A program made the translations under genes and the position numbers. The notes beneath the pieces were generated by a model that was not told the DNA's origin, did not search any database, and was given only the letters and a program-made list of their open reading frames with translations. Of a stretch of 64,000 nt of DNA, positions 51,601-61,740 are shown piece by piece. The first letter of the stretch is position 1, and every line of letters starts with the position of its first letter. Origin of the DNA: Ricinus communis (taxonomy: Eukaryota > Streptophyta > Magnoliopsida > Malpighiales > Euphorbiaceae); contig NC_063258.1 in the NCBI RefSeq assembly GCF_019578655.1, forward strand, positions 2,914,001 to 2,978,000. Reading direction: 5' to 3'.

Positions 51601-53981
51601 TAGGTAATGGGACGATCTTCTCCGAATGACAAGCTTCTGCTTGTGCAAGCATTGAGAAAGAGGAAACATGTTGTTGCCGTAACTGGGGATGGTACAAATG
51701 ATGCACCTGCTTTGCATGAGGTTTGTTTGGTTCTTATCCTTAAAACTCATGAACTATTTTATGTCGGAGAGCATTTCTTTAGGCAACTTGTTAGGATAAA
51801 ACACTTATCCTGGCAATCGTGCTATTGTAACTTGGTTTATTATCACCTGAAGCTCTAGATATTTGGTGTTTGTCTTTTTGTTGACGAGTCTCAACATTTG
51901 GCTAATCTTATACAACAATGATCATTCTATATTTTTGTTTTCTTCAATCTTTTGTGCATCTAAACTCGGTGTTTTTTATTTTTATCTTTTACTTATTTAA
52001 AGTGTTGTTATTCTTGTAGTCAATTAAATGTTATGGTTAACATTTTATTTTCAGGCGGATATTGGCCTTTCAATGGGGATTCAAGGAACAGAAGTTGCCA
52101 AGGAGAATTCAGATATTATTATCCTGGATGATAACTTTGCATCAGTTGTGAAGGTTAGCTATGTTTATATATTTCCCTGACTTTAATTTGATTATTTGAA
52201 CTTTGAAGTATTTTCCAGAGATCCAACTACTGTATCAGGATTAGAATCAGGCTTTTGTAACCATATTTCCCAAATGTTACATTAATGAGGTCCCAGCATG
52301 CTATTCTGCATTTCATATATAATTGAACCCTTCTGTTAGTTTGATGATTGAGAATAAAACTTCTCTTCAACTAATACAATGTAAAATGTTTTTGAATCTG
52401 TGAAACTGTCAATAATTTAGGGTATCTGTTTTATGTAGGTTGTACGATGGGGTAGATCCGTATATGCAAATATTCAGAAATTTATCCAGTTTCAGCTTAC
52501 TGTTAATGTTGCTGCTCTCATTATAAATGTTGTAGCTGCAGTTTCATCTGGTGATGTCCCATTAAATGCTGTTCAGGTTTGTGCTCTCTCTCATTCTTGA
52601 CTATAAAAAAAGGTCACAGATACAAAAGAAAAAGGGACTAACTAATACTCCTTTTCTGTCTGACTTGGTTTCCTTTTCTTCTTGTACAGCTTCTCTGGGT
52701 TAACCTTATCATGGATACTCTTGGAGCGCTGGCATTGGCAACTGAACCACCTACGGATCATTTAATGCATAGGCCTCCTGTTGGTCGCAGGTAAAAATTA
52801 TTACAAGGGCTGGCTCTTTGTCAGACTAATATCTGTTTGAGGATCTTCAGAACTGAACTGAACTTGACCTGTACTGAATTGGAGCTCATATCTAAAGAGT
52901 TAAGGTGGTTGAAAATAAAATATTAGGAAAATAAGGAATTCTAGTCAGTTGGTAGCAAGAGTCGGTATTGGTTCTTATTCTTTTTGAATTTTAGATCTTC
53001 TCTTTCACAGTTACAGTACAGATTCTGAGGTGGATAGTGTGATATTTGGTATGCATAGTTTATCTAATTAGCTTAGATTTATACTTAGTACTTCGATTTT
53101 TGCCTTAATGTATAGTACTTCATTTACAGAATTCGAGGCCGCTTTCGCTATTCATCTCTCTGTTCTTCGACCTGATTGATGGTGCTCTATATAACTTGAG
53201 CATATCTACATCTGCCTGATGTTAACCTCTTTGTCAGATCTAAGTTGTCCCCTCAATCTGAAAACATGTTCAATTAGAATAATTTATGCTGCCTAATGTC
53301 ATACTTGTCTTGGTTTTATGATTTCTTTTAAATTTTCTCCTTGCTCATGATGCTAGAGGTTTTGAACTAATGAACAATACAGAAATTCCTTGGAAATTAA
53401 GCCATCTATATACTGATTATTGATTTAAATTTACTTGTTCATGTTTTATACATTTAGTTATTTTCATCCAAACCAAATTAACTAGCAAATTTTCCTTTGC
53501 AATTTGGACTCTTATGTCATTGTGCTCAGGGAACCTCTAATAACCAACATCATGTGGAGGAACCTGCTGATACAGGTATATGTGGTTTAATTTGTTTTAT
53601 TCTGGTTAGAGTTACAACTGTTGTGAAGTAGATGGTTAACAAGTATGTTCTCAGTATTTGATTTAGGTTTAATGATGATATGTTTCTTTCTTTTCTTCTT
53701 TTCTTCTTCTTCTTCTTCTTCTTCTTCTTCTTCTTCTTTTTTTATTTTTTTTATTTTTCCTTTTGGGAAATCCAGGCAGCATACCAGGTGATCGTGTTGC
53801 TTGTCCTTAATTTCCATGGAAAGAGTTTATTGGGTTTGAAGAATGATGACCCTGAGCATGCAAACAAAGTGAAGGATACCTTGATATTCAATGCATTTGT
53901 GCTCTGTCAAGTGAGTATCTTAATTCAATAGATTTGCAAAGTGGCAATTTTTGAACTTAAACTTTCTGTTCTTGACTTCAA

Positions 53982-54043
<62 letters not shown>

Positions 54044-54210
54044 ATGTACTCACACACAAAGTTTCAATAATTGGTGCACTTACCTATTTCAGATTGGCAA
54101 GCAGTTATAATTCTTGTGTGCCATGTTTAGGTCTCAACTCTTCTTAGCTGTTGTTCTCTGACACTACGAAGAGCTAATTGTTTGAACTACAGATATTCAA
54201 TGAATTTAAT

Positions 54211-54247
<37 letters not shown>

Positions 54248-55045
54248 ATGTACTCACACACAAAGTTTCAATAATTGGTGCACTTACCTATTTCAGATTG
54301 GCAAGCAGTTATAATTCTTGTGTGCCATGTTTAGGTCTCAACTCTTCTTAGCTGTTGTTCTCTGACACTACGAAGAGCTAATTGTTTGAACTACAGATAT
54401 TCAATGAATTTAATGCCCGGAAGCCAGATGAGCTAAATGTTTTTGATGGAATCACAAAGAATCATCTTTTCATGGGGATCGTTGCAGTAACACTTGTTCT
54501 TCAGGTAGGACTAACTAAATTCTTTAGTTTGATTCTTGGACTTTTTGTAACTTCTGTGGTGATTTATTTACTTATTTCTAACTTCTGGGTTATTCCTTAT
54601 TGTAGGTCATTATAATCGAGTTTATCGGGAAATTCACTTCAACCGTAAGACTTAATTGGAAGCAGTGGGTGATTTCTCTTGTTATTGCCTTTATCAGGTA
54701 GGCTGGGGACCAAGAATTTGTCAATTTTAAGCATAGCTGCTGAATGGACTTAATACAGCAAAACTTGATAACGGAAACTGGGTGTATCACTTTTTGTATT
54801 ATGCTTTGACTAATGAGATTGTTTATTTTCTTCCCCAATAGTTGGCCTTTGGCTCTTGTTGGCAAACTGATACCTGTTCCAGAAACTCCCTTGCACAAGT
54901 TCTTTTCCAGGTGTTTTCGACGAGGGAACTCCCAGAGTATGAATCTGCTTATAAATAACTCATTCTTGTGCCAGAGATTTTACTGATATTATTACATAAA
55001 ATCTCAAATCCTTTTCCCGTTTATCTTTCAGGTGATTCAGTTTAA
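36729..55045 (+). CDS. ACA10: Autoinhibited plasma-membrane Ca2+-ATPase, ACA10-type
   Basis: This P2B-type pump moves Ca2+ out of the cytosol and is activated by calmodulin. The 34 exons join without a frame break into 1075 codons plus TAA, close to Arabidopsis ACA8/ACA10. The N-terminal calmodulin-binding, autoinhibitory region spans about residues 42-70 ([20 protein letters not shown], with W49 and F62). TM1 is at about 193-209 and TM2 at 223-239. The actuator TGES is at 309-312. In TM4, PEGLP has E440 as a Ca2+ ligand. The phosphorylated aspartate is D482 in CSDKTGT. KGA is at 602-604, TGD at 711-713 and TGDGTNDAP at 788-796. TM6 [16 protein letters not shown] has N884 and D888 as ligands. 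The segment [22 protein letters not shown] and PVPETP favour ACA10 over ACA8. No catalytic residue is missing. Several introns carry mobile DNA, and the exon 31 acceptor is duplicated. Confidence 0.96.
38799..39311. mobile_element. hAT-type MITE candidate in intron 6
   Basis: The left end TAAGGCTCCATTTGTTTA and the reverse complement of the right end (TAGACTCCCTGTGTTTC) match at most positions. The GGCTCCGTTTGTTT-type end is common in plant hAT MITEs. No clean 8-bp target duplication was found, so the ends are approximate. Confidence 0.4.
39572..39626. repeat. CT then AT microsatellite in intron 6
   Basis: A run of CT dinucleotides (39572-39592) passes into a run of AT dinucleotides (39592-39626). 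Confidence 0.9.
39815..40168. mobile_element. Mutator-like MITE candidate in intron 6
   Basis: The left arm GCATAATTATGCTCCCGAAC and the reverse complement of the right arm (ATTTATGCCCCTGAACTTG) form an imperfect terminal inverted repeat of about 100 bp. Both arms continue with related phrases (AATAGACACCTGAACTTA and AACAGACACCGGAACCTTA). The interior has no coding potential. The target duplication was not identified. Confidence 0.5.
46687..46986. repeat. 150-bp tandem duplication in intron 20
   Basis: Two head-to-tail units of 150 bp (about 46687-46836 and 46837-46986) differ at only a few positions near the left edge, for example TTTTCAG and TTTTCGG. Both contain AAACTTAACTGGCC and GGCGGGTTCAAAGG. 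It lies between exons 20 and 21 and does not alter the coding sequence. Confidence 0.9.
47690..48021 (+). mobile_element. Complete TRIM retroelement in intron 21
   Basis: This is a miniature LTR retrotransposon of 332 bp. The left LTR is 47690-47814 (125 bp) and the right LTR 47896-48021 (126 bp); both start TGTT and end TTATCA. Directly after the left LTR is TGGTATCAGAGCC (47815-47827), the 13-base complement of the 3' end of initiator tRNA-Met. A purine tract, GTGAGGGAGGG, ends at the right LTR. The flanks are GTTTT on both sides (47685-47689 and 48022-48026). The interior between primer site and polypurine tract is only about 70 bp and cannot code. It must be mobilised by another element's proteins. 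The orientation is the same as the host gene. Confidence 0.93.
49544..51128. mobile_element. Mutator-like element with long TIRs in intron 23
   Basis: The ends are inverted copies. The left reads GGGAAAAGGTGCATTTTTAC and the reverse complement of the right reads GGGAGAAGGTGCATTTTTGC. The similarity continues for about 250-330 bp on each side (about 49544-49870 and 50740-51128), through shared phrases such as CCTTGAATCTAT, CCCAACTTAATATTTAACAG and TTTTCACCCTTACCCACC. The flanks are TTTTATTTT and TTTAATTTT, a 9-bp target duplication with one difference, which is the Mutator size. The 850-bp interior is less AT-rich and has open frames at 50098-50397 and 50445-50633 that I do not recognise. They are not transposase-like and could be captured host sequence. 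The element makes up most of a 1.9-kb intron. Confidence 0.8.
53690..53760. repeat. CTT repeat before the exon 30 acceptor
   Basis: A TTC/CTT trinucleotide run followed by a T-rich tract lies just upstream of the acceptor at 53775. It may serve as an extended polypyrimidine tract. Confidence 0.85.
53984..54415. repeat. 204-bp tandem duplication with CT repeats, copying the exon 31 acceptor
   Basis: A CT run (53984-54041) is followed by 170 bp ending in an acceptor and ATATTCAATGAATTTAATG (to 54211). A second CT run (54212-54245) and the same 170 bp (54246-54415) follow. I see no difference between the two 170-bp parts. The second copy leads into the true exon 31 (54397-54504). The first copy has only the first 19 bases of the exon before CT repeats resume. 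Splicing to the first acceptor (exon start 54193) would read through leucine-serine repeats to a stop at 54349-54351 and remove the last two membrane segments. Confidence 0.9.
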
Positions 55046-55859
55046 GGCACAAAGGACTTCTGCTATCAATCTATCCAAATACAAAGTGTTCCAAAAGGCG
55101 GGTTTTTTCCTTTTTCGGTTGGTTTTGTAGTTTGGTGCAGATTTACACGTTTACAGTTTTTATTGAAAGAAAGAAAATGGTAGATAGTAATGTCTTCTTT
55201 ATAAATTTTGTGAATTCTTTTTCTTCTCACAATGTCTTGCCTAGATCTTCTAACCCAGATGACGGGACTCGAAATAGTAGAGAACACTTTTCCTTTTTCA
55301 GACGGATTGCGATTGTACATATAAATTTTAATTCAAAAAAAGCTCGTCTTTCGTGTTTTTCCATAATCTTCTCGAATGCTGTATTAAATATAAAAGCAGG
55401 GACAAAGGGTCATTTTGGCGGTTCAGCTCGTCACAAGGTCAAATAAGAATTGTAACTTTTTCAGTAAATTGACCCCTTAATTTTTATCTTAATTAAGTAA
55501 TTAAATTTAAATTACAAAAACTAAATTAAAAAATATATTAGTAAAATAATATATACATTAATTCATCAATAAATAAAATAAGAAAAAAATTCATTAATTA
55601 AAGCATTAACTACCACTACTGTCGTCTTCACAGCTATCGTTGCTGTTGCTGCTAACAATGGACTTTCTATCGCTGCTTACCACCAACATAACCCATTCAC
55701 TGCTACAAAGGTGAACCGTAGGATCATAGGCAGTGACAAGTGATTTGCTTACTTTTTCGTATTTTTGTGAGAGAGATTACAAATTAGTTGGTCCACTTTC
55801 TTTTCTTTACGCATTGAATTCATGACCGTGCATCGGGCATAAATTAGTTTAAATGACTT
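55046..55859. other. ACA10 3' UTR and intergenic spacer
   Basis: The region just after the stop is presumably the 3' UTR. No clear AATAAA lies in the first 400 bases; AATAAATAAAA occurs only at about 55568. Nothing coding is supported. The last part may already be viral leader, whose left end cannot be fixed. Confidence 0.4.
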
Positions 55860-55943
55860 GAAAACGATAAGTTATGGGTTTATTTACCGAAAAAGATAAG
55901 ATTCCCACCTTATCTTTTCTATCTCTTTGTATTTAGGCTCCTC

Positions 55944-55951
55944 TATATAAA
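55944..55951 (+). promoter_or_regulatory. Pararetroviral TATA box
   Basis: TATATAAA in the context CTCCTCTATATAAAGAGAAG resembles caulimovirid full-length transcript promoters. It lies about 330 bases before the primer site, a suitable leader length. Confidence 0.6.
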
Positions 55952-56230
55952 GAGAAGTTGAGAGTAATGGAAATGGGAAAGTTTTTTCTTTCATCTATCA
56001 ATATAATATTCTTCTTTATTCTCATGGCTTTCTAAATTCTTCATTTTTTCCTCTCGATCCATTGGCTATGAGCTATTTGCTTGCACGATCTGTTATTCTA
56101 TGATTCAAAAGGACTAACTCGGCTATAAGAATCCAAAAGAGCAGAAATACCTCTCATAGCAAAGGTGCCTCTATACGGTCTTAGCTTGAGGATTTCTTCT
56201 GCCTTGAGTTTACAGTATGAGAATCATAGA

Positions 56231-56284
56231 ATGAGCAGCTCTCGGCTCCATTTGGGAATGAGCAGCTCTCAGCTCCATTTGGTA
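56231..56284 (+). repeat. 27-bp tandem duplication in the viral leader
   Basis: Two 27-bp units (56231-56257 and 56258-56284) share ATGAGCAGCTCTC and GCTCCATTTGG with one clear difference. The second unit overlaps the first bases of the primer site. Confidence 0.8.
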
Positions 56285-56292
56285 TCAGAGCC
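56280..56292 (+). promoter_or_regulatory. tRNA-Met primer binding site of the pararetrovirus
   Basis: TGGTATCAGAGCC is the full 13-base complement of the initiator tRNA-Met 3' end, where minus-strand DNA synthesis starts. The movement protein ATG follows directly at 56293. Confidence 0.85.
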
Positions 56293-57153
56293 ATGGTGAC
56301 AGAGAAGAGAAACCCAACTATCATGACTTCAGAAATCACTACTCATACCTCTACTCTACAACTCTCTCCTTCTTGCAGAAAAACTATATCCAATAAGATT
56401 GACCATCTTGTGGAAATTTCTTATATACCTGAAAATGTTCAAATCGAAAACACTCTTGTACCCATTATCAACCCATATAATATCTTCAAGAAACAGAACT
56501 TTATCAGAAAAACCTTCAACCAAATCATCCACAAACAACCTTTATCTGTTAAGGAGTATGTTCAATCTTCCTCTCTTTCACAATGTTCTCTTACCTATAC
56601 CACTCAGGAGCAGTATATTACTCTTGAGATTCCTACTTCCTTCATAGAACAATCGAAGAAACAGGGATACACACATCTCCATCTTGGAGCTGTCAGACTA
56701 GTCCTCTCATATCATGGCAGGATGGGTCTACCAGTTACGGCCCGTATGTCACTTTTGGATACCGGATATCTTAGATATGAGCATGCAGTAATCGGAACTA
56801 TAGTCACAACACTTAACACTGGAAGTGTTGTTTTGACTTTCTTCCCCAATTTTAATCTATCTCTTAATGATCCCTATTTGTCAACTGCACTCAAGGTCCA
56901 AGTCCAAATCATTGGAGCAAATCAAGTGACCGATGCTCTCTCTGCTGCCCTGCACCACCAGATTGTCTACAGATTACAGGACCATGCCTTTAATCTCCAG
57001 ATCCCAGGCTTCCAAGCCTCCTATGATGCTTTGTTTATTATGGCTGACTTTGGCCAAATTCCTACAATAGTCCAGGCCCTAAGGCAGCTGGAAAGAGAAG
57101 ATCTGCAGAAGTTAATTCCAACTGAATGGGTGACCAATTATGAGAAACTCTAG
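56293..57153 (+). pseudogene. Movement protein domain of endogenous pararetrovirus
   Basis: This 286-codon open frame starts directly after the primer site. Its middle part has the pattern of the 30K-type viral movement protein, with the stretch HLGAVRLVLSYHGRMGLPVT, then ARMSLLDTGYLRYEHAVIG (about residues 129-168). This corresponds to the conserved L-x-x-x-x-I-x-x-x-x-x-x-L-x-x-x-x-x-P-V-x-x-x-x-x-L-x-D region of caulimovirid proteins. In living relatives the protein forms tubules through plasmodesmata for cell-to-cell spread. A TAG at 57151-57153 ends the frame, and a frame change follows before the next open piece at 57278. The domain itself is remarkably open. Confidence 0.8.
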
Positions 57154-57692
57154 GCATCTCAGACCAAGCCTGTTCAGGCCACTGACCCTCTTTTTGTTAA
57201 CCAAAAAGATGGTACTGTAAAGACGATTTTCACAAAAATGGAAGTCTTCTTCTACACCTTCTATCTTCCAGGCATCAATGATACAGCCTGTGTCTAGATC
57301 TAGGGAAAAGATCCCTATTCACTCATTTCAGTCCTCTGGACATCATATTTATGCTGCCAGAATCAAGGGACACTTTATCTGGGATGTTGACCCAGGAATG
57401 TGCAGATCAGGATGCATCTGCGGAGATGATCTCGATTTTACTGAACCATGTTTTCAACGCTCTAAGCAAACTCCAAGAGACATGACTCTAGAAACTCCAT
57501 GTTCAGTCATGGAACTAAGGCTAGATGACAGAGATCCAGACGGTCCTTGGATTGGCATCCATAGGAAATAAAAAGAAAATCAGGGTAAAGCTCCTCTTCC
57601 TATGTATAAGGAAGCCTTAGAACTTCTTGCAAAGAGAAGGAAAGACTGTCCTTGACATCACCTTTGACGAGATGAAGGTACTTTTGGCCTAA
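57154..57692 (+). pseudogene. Region between movement and coat protein, broken
   Basis: An open piece at 57278-57571 has a cysteine pair cluster (MCRSGCICGDD) and ends in a TAA that is also present in the second viral copy. I do not recognise a named domain. Another TAA at 57690-57692 stands directly before ATG 57693 in both copies. The stops could be shared damage or a real border between reading frames. Confidence 0.5.
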
Positions 57693-59475
57693 ATGGGAAT
57701 TGTGTTTGGGAAAAAGCCTTCTACTACTTGTAGAGAAGAGACTCATTCTGATCTACTAGAAGTTCAACCACCCCATGCAATGCAAAGCTGTTTCATGTTC
57801 CAGCCTGAAGATTTCCCCTCCCTAGGGAAGTCTGAAAATAAAAGATCGGAGATCCTTCCCTCAAGGATTACTCCCTCAGGATCCATAGAGCCTCTCACTC
57901 CACCAGAAGAGGTCCTAAATTGGCAGACCTCAAATTTCATAGTTCATAATTCTTATCTAAAGAAGATAGATGGAAAATTGGATCAGGCTCTTCATTTGGC
58001 TCACAAGTTGGACCAGAAGTTGGACACCTTCTCTCAAGAAGTACTCCAACTATATTCTTCTTTAACTGCCAAATATCAAGCCTTGGATAGAGAGCTTCAA
58101 TTTCCTCAATCGATTAGCTTTCATCCAGAAGGAAAAAGAAATTACAAGGCTCAAAAGGCAGATTGATCAGATTGAACATGACCTTAGAAAAGATCAGTCT
58201 TCTACAATCCCTTTCTTTACATCAGCAGCTTCTACATCTTCTGCTATTGCCCCCTCATACTATTCTTCATTTCCTTTCCTCCCACAGCCAGAACAAGAAG
58301 GAACTCTTTACCAACCCTTTGGTACCTTCTCACATCTATACCCAAAAGGCTCCATAACTCAACAAAAGAAAATATCTCCTCCTCCAGTTTCTAAAGAAAA
58401 TAAATTGCCAGACCAATCACTCATCAGCCCTTATGATTCTGATTCTTCCTCAAATACCTCTGAGATGGCTGATATCACAGAAATTCTCATGAATACCTCT
58501 ACTACTGAACCCAGTCCAGAAGTAGTGGAGCCTGAGGATGGCACAGAGGATGCACAGTCATATTTTGCTCCTACTAGAGCTTCATACCCGAGGTCAAAAC
58601 CGACAACTGGCACGGGACCTTGGTTCACCTTTGATGATTTGCCTCCATCAAAATGGAGGGATAAGCTTTCTGAATTTTTGGCATGGATTGATCTCCAAAT
58701 GACTTTTGATGGTGCCACACTTAAAAAGGTCCTTTCTGAATTTGTTACGAGATTCATAAGGAGTTTAAGAGATTGGTTTCAGTCACAGCCTGAGTATACC
58801 AAGCTCCAATTTGTGACGCTACCAACTCCATCAGCTGCAGTCACAGTACTCCATAATCACTTCCTTGGAAGTTATGATCTCATTATACGACAATAAAAAT
58901 AAGAATACTTTGATTGAAAATGTTATTCGTTGAAGATCAAGGATCTGGAAAGACATTATTCTGCTATGTCTAAGTTATATTATGTCATTGGAGGGCATGA
59001 CGGTGATGATACATTGAAATATACTTTCATCACCTCATTACCAGATGAAATACAACTAGAAGTCAACAACATGATCGCCGCAACAAAAAAACCAGCCACC
59101 TCCATTACCCTTGGAGAAATCTAGCAGTTCACTCTCTCTTCCATCAAGAGATTATGTGACCAGCAAGAATTGTTCAGAAAGTTGTCTCAGCGAGATTTGA
59201 TTGTTCAAAAGGCCTGTAACAAAAGCCACCTTAAGATTAAATGCAAGGCTTCAAATTGCGTCTGCTCTAGTCACAAGAAGAAAATCAGACATCATTTCCA
59301 AAAATACCCGCACAGCTGAAACAAAGAATTCAGAGGAAAAAGGCCACGCTCAAAAGGATTCAGATATTTTCGGAGAAAGAGGAATCAAGGCCACAAATCA
59401 GACAGATGCTACATCTGCCGAAAGAAAGGGCACTATGCTAGGAATTGCCCCCAAAATCCGGAAAAATCAGCGAGG
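57693..59475 (+). pseudogene. Coat protein region with coiled coil and zinc knuckle, broken
   Basis: The first open part (57693-58166) has a leucine heptad stretch around KLDQALHLAHKLDQKLDTF, a likely coiled coil. The core part (58405-58896 and on from about 58930) contains WFTFDDLPPSKWRDKLSEFL and LKYTFITSLPDEIQLEVN, as in caulimovirid capsid cores. The zinc knuckle CYICRKKGHYARNC (C-x2-C-x4-H-x4-C) is intact at 59407-59448. Breaks are a frame change near 58100-58400, TAA 58894-58896 (also in copy 2) and TAG 59122-59124 (TGG in copy 2). The capsid packs the viral DNA. This copy would yield only fragments. Confidence 0.75.
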
Positions 59476-59901
59476 ATGACACAACAAGTTAGCATGTTTA
59501 TGTCTCTACCAGATTCATTTGAAGAAGATATAGAGTCGCTCTTATCAGAACAAGACGATCTTACTCTAGAAAGTCTCTTTGGAATAGAAGCAGAATATTC
59601 AGACTCTACTGAATCTTCAGAGTCCTCTTCAGATTCTGATGATAGTGAGATTCCAATTCTGATGATCAGTCTCTCCTCAAAAGAAGAGAAGGACATTCTA
59701 ACAAATGTGATACAGTACCCTTTCTCTCCATATCCACTCCCTGAGTTATCTCAGCTTGCTACCAAAATTACTCTAGTTCCTTATGTTCCTATACAAGTTT
59801 TGCCTTCAAAGTATGCAAAACCTGTTCCAGTTATAGCTTTCTTTGACACTAGAGCTCAAAGAAGCATGATGAATCCCGAAGTCCTCCCATCTGAATACTG
59901 A
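59476..59901 (+). pseudogene. Aspartic protease region of pararetrovirus, damaged
   Basis: An acidic, serine-rich stretch is followed by a protease core with FFDTRAQ at 59842-59862. The active-site motif is normally D-[ST]-G, and here the glycine is arginine, so catalysis is not expected. The frame ends at TGA 59899-59901. In an intact virus this protease cuts the polyprotein. Confidence 0.7.
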
Positions 59902-60000
59902 AAATCTCATGTTCAGTTTTTCAGAGCAGCAAATGGTCAAACTTTCAAGACTATCCTGATCACAAAGCAAAAAATTGGGATACAGTTTTTTCCTGATTGT

Positions 60001-60839
60001 GTGGTATGGACGCACATCATTGGCTCAGATCTCCCAAACAAAGATCTCTTAATAGGGTTTGATGTTTATCATCAAGCTCAAAGGCTTCAAATTCTTCCTA
60101 ATGGAATAAAGTTCAAGAGGCAATTTCGTCCATACACAGATACCTCTAATCTGTTCACTATAGCAGATACAGAATCACCATTCTTGCAATACAAAGAAAA
60201 ACTCCTTCCTTTTTATCCAGAATCTCATTCACATTTCCAACATCCTTTTCCCTTGTGGAAAAATCCCCAGTTCTATATCAGCCTCCCTTTCAAGCTCAAT
60301 GAAGACATCAACCCAACAAAGGCCACCCATCTAGGCATGTCTCCTACAGATTTAGCCCTTGCCAGATCGGAATGCTTGACTCTGTTACAACAAGGCCTTA
60401 TTGAGCCCACAACCTCACAATGGGCCTGTCAAGCCTTTTATGTGGAAAAAAGATTTGAAAAATTAAGGGGGAAAAAAAACTTGTTATTGATTACAAGCCT
60501 CTGAATCATTTTTTGCAAGACAACAAATTTCCTCTCCCTCGAATTTCGAACCTAAAAGTCCACATTCAAAAGGCCCAGTTCTATTCAAAATTTGACATCA
60601 AGGCTGGATTTTGGCAATTGGGTATCCATCCCTCAGAAAGATACAAAACAACCTTTTGTATCCCAAACGCCCAATATCAATGGACAGTCATGCCTTTTGG
60701 GCTCAAAACAGCTCCTTCATAGTTCCAAAAAATAATGATAGAAATATTTGGGCCCATCCTTTACTCCTCCCATATCTACATTGATGACATTCTCCTATTC
60801 TCAGAGACAGCTGAGGAACATCATCAACTCCTGAAGTAA
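60001..60839 (+). pseudogene. Reverse transcriptase of pararetrovirus, broken
   Basis: The first piece (60001-60504) ends in the palm entry LTLLQQGLIEPTTSQWACQA. A frame change near the A-run at 60473-60480 leads to the second piece (60513 on) with FDIKAGFWQLGIHPSERYKT and MPFGLKTAPS. TAG 60720-60722 interrupts it. The catalytic YIDD follows in the same frame at 60777-60788, and TAA 60837-60839 ends that frame. The catalytic aspartates are therefore still encoded, but the polypeptide is in pieces. Confidence 0.85.
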
Positions 60840-61738
60840 TTCCTTGCTATCATCCAAAAGTATGGAATCTGCTGTCAGAAAAAAAGAATATTATTGGCCA
60901 GCAAGAGATAGAGTTTCTTGGCATGCATTTCAAAGACGGCCAATACACGTATGGTCCACACTTGATAAAAGAGCTTGATTACTTTCCAGATGAGAATCTC
61001 TCTGTAAAACAAATACAACAATTTCTTGGGATACTCAACTATGTCAGGGAAGCCATACCACACCTGTCCAGTTACACATGTCATCTTTCCAAAATGCTAA
61101 AAAAAGACCCTCCCCCTTGGGGAACAGAACAGACTACAACTGTCTAGAGAGTAAAAGAATTGGCTCACGATCCTCCACCCCTCACCATTCCATCTACAGG
61201 AAATCTTATCCTACAGGCGGACGCATCTGATCATGCGTGGGGGGCCATTCTTCTTAAAAATCTCAACAAGGAACAACTGTGTGGTTATGCATCAGGACAA
61301 TTTTCTCCATCAGAAAAGCATTACCACTCAACATACAAAGTTTGAGTTTTCCTGATTAGTCAACACTTCTTGGTTCGGATGGATAATTCTTCATTTCCAA
61401 AAATCCTTGAGTCTAACTAAAAGACCTTACCAGAACCTCAATTATTGAGGTTAAAATCATGGTTCAACAGATATGATTTTGAAGTTCAGCATATAAAAGG
61501 GACGAGAAATCTCATCCCAAATTTCTTATCCAGATTGTCAAAACCACAACCAAAACACCAACCTATTGTCCTCCTCACCTCAACAGTGAATCTTCCTATA
61601 ATCTTCATGGCCTCTTCATCCTCAAAAAACCCCCTGCAACCTCCCTCACCACCAGATCTTCCCACAAATCTCACAATAAAACAGGTCAATGATTTTGCCA
61701 AAAATATGATGTTTCATTATTTGGCAACTATCCAATAA
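60840..61738 (+). pseudogene. RNase H of pararetrovirus and 3' tail
   Basis: The connection domain piece (60923-61147) has QIQQFLGILNYVREAIP. RNase H (61160-61345) starts with NLILQADASDHAWGAILL, including the first catalytic aspartate. TGA at 61343-61345 breaks it. The last open piece (61445-61738) has FEVQHIKGTRNLIPNFLSR, the usual end of the domain (form I-x-H-x-x-G-x-x-N-x-x-A-D-x-L-S-R, here with P-N in place of the A-D pair). Its final part, from MASSSSKNPLQPP, could be the start of a small second reading frame. No integrase follows. Confidence 0.8.
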
Positions 61739-61740
61739 AC

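Larger units (their letters stand above)
36729..55045 (+). other. ACA10: Exon map of the ACA10-type gene
   Basis: Exons, all with GT-AG borders: 36729-36878, 37212-37328, 37426-37465, 37879-37988, 38072-38203, 38319-38408, 40717-40786, 42498-42568, 42671-42754, 42842-42919, 43002-43073, 44658-44741, 44830-44912, 45001-45109, 45184-45239, 45486-45528, 45608-45691, 46138-46275, 46406-46471, 46550-46648, 47462-47572, 48115-48285, 49355-49414, 51315-51479, 51604-51720, 52055-52153, 52439-52576, 52690-52790, 53530-53575, 53776-53910, 54397-54504, 54606-54697, 54842-54936, 55032-55045. The lengths sum to 3228 nt. Boundaries were set by reading frame, splice consensus and similarity to known family proteins. 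The last exon codes for only the final few residues. Confidence 0.9.
55860..61740 (+). mobile_element. Endogenous pararetrovirus copy 1 (florendovirus-like)
   Basis: The order is leader with TATA box, tRNA-Met primer site, movement protein, coat protein with zinc knuckle, aspartic protease, reverse transcriptase, RNase H. There is no integrase and no flanking LTR. This is the organisation of the Caulimoviridae, plant double-stranded DNA viruses that copy through RNA, and integrated copies are common in plant genomes. A tRNA-Met primer and this domain order fit the florendoviruses; the genus is an inference. Stops and frameshifts in every domain show it cannot produce virus by itself. The left end is uncertain. 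The right end is near 61740, where the inverted second copy begins after about 160 bp. Confidence 0.88.

Noticed and set aside
53941..54147. Open frame with a long leucine-serine repeat
   Set aside because: It is a translation of the CT dinucleotide run in intron 30 and is not a protein.
58431..58757. Minus-strand frame of 108 codons in the viral coat region, with a counterpart at 62681-63007
   Set aside because: It is the reverse frame of the coat protein and is conserved only because the two viral copies are similar.
55860..61740. Ty3/gypsy retrotransposon as an alternative to a pararetrovirus
   Set aside because: There is no integrase and no LTR, and a movement-protein domain precedes the coat protein.
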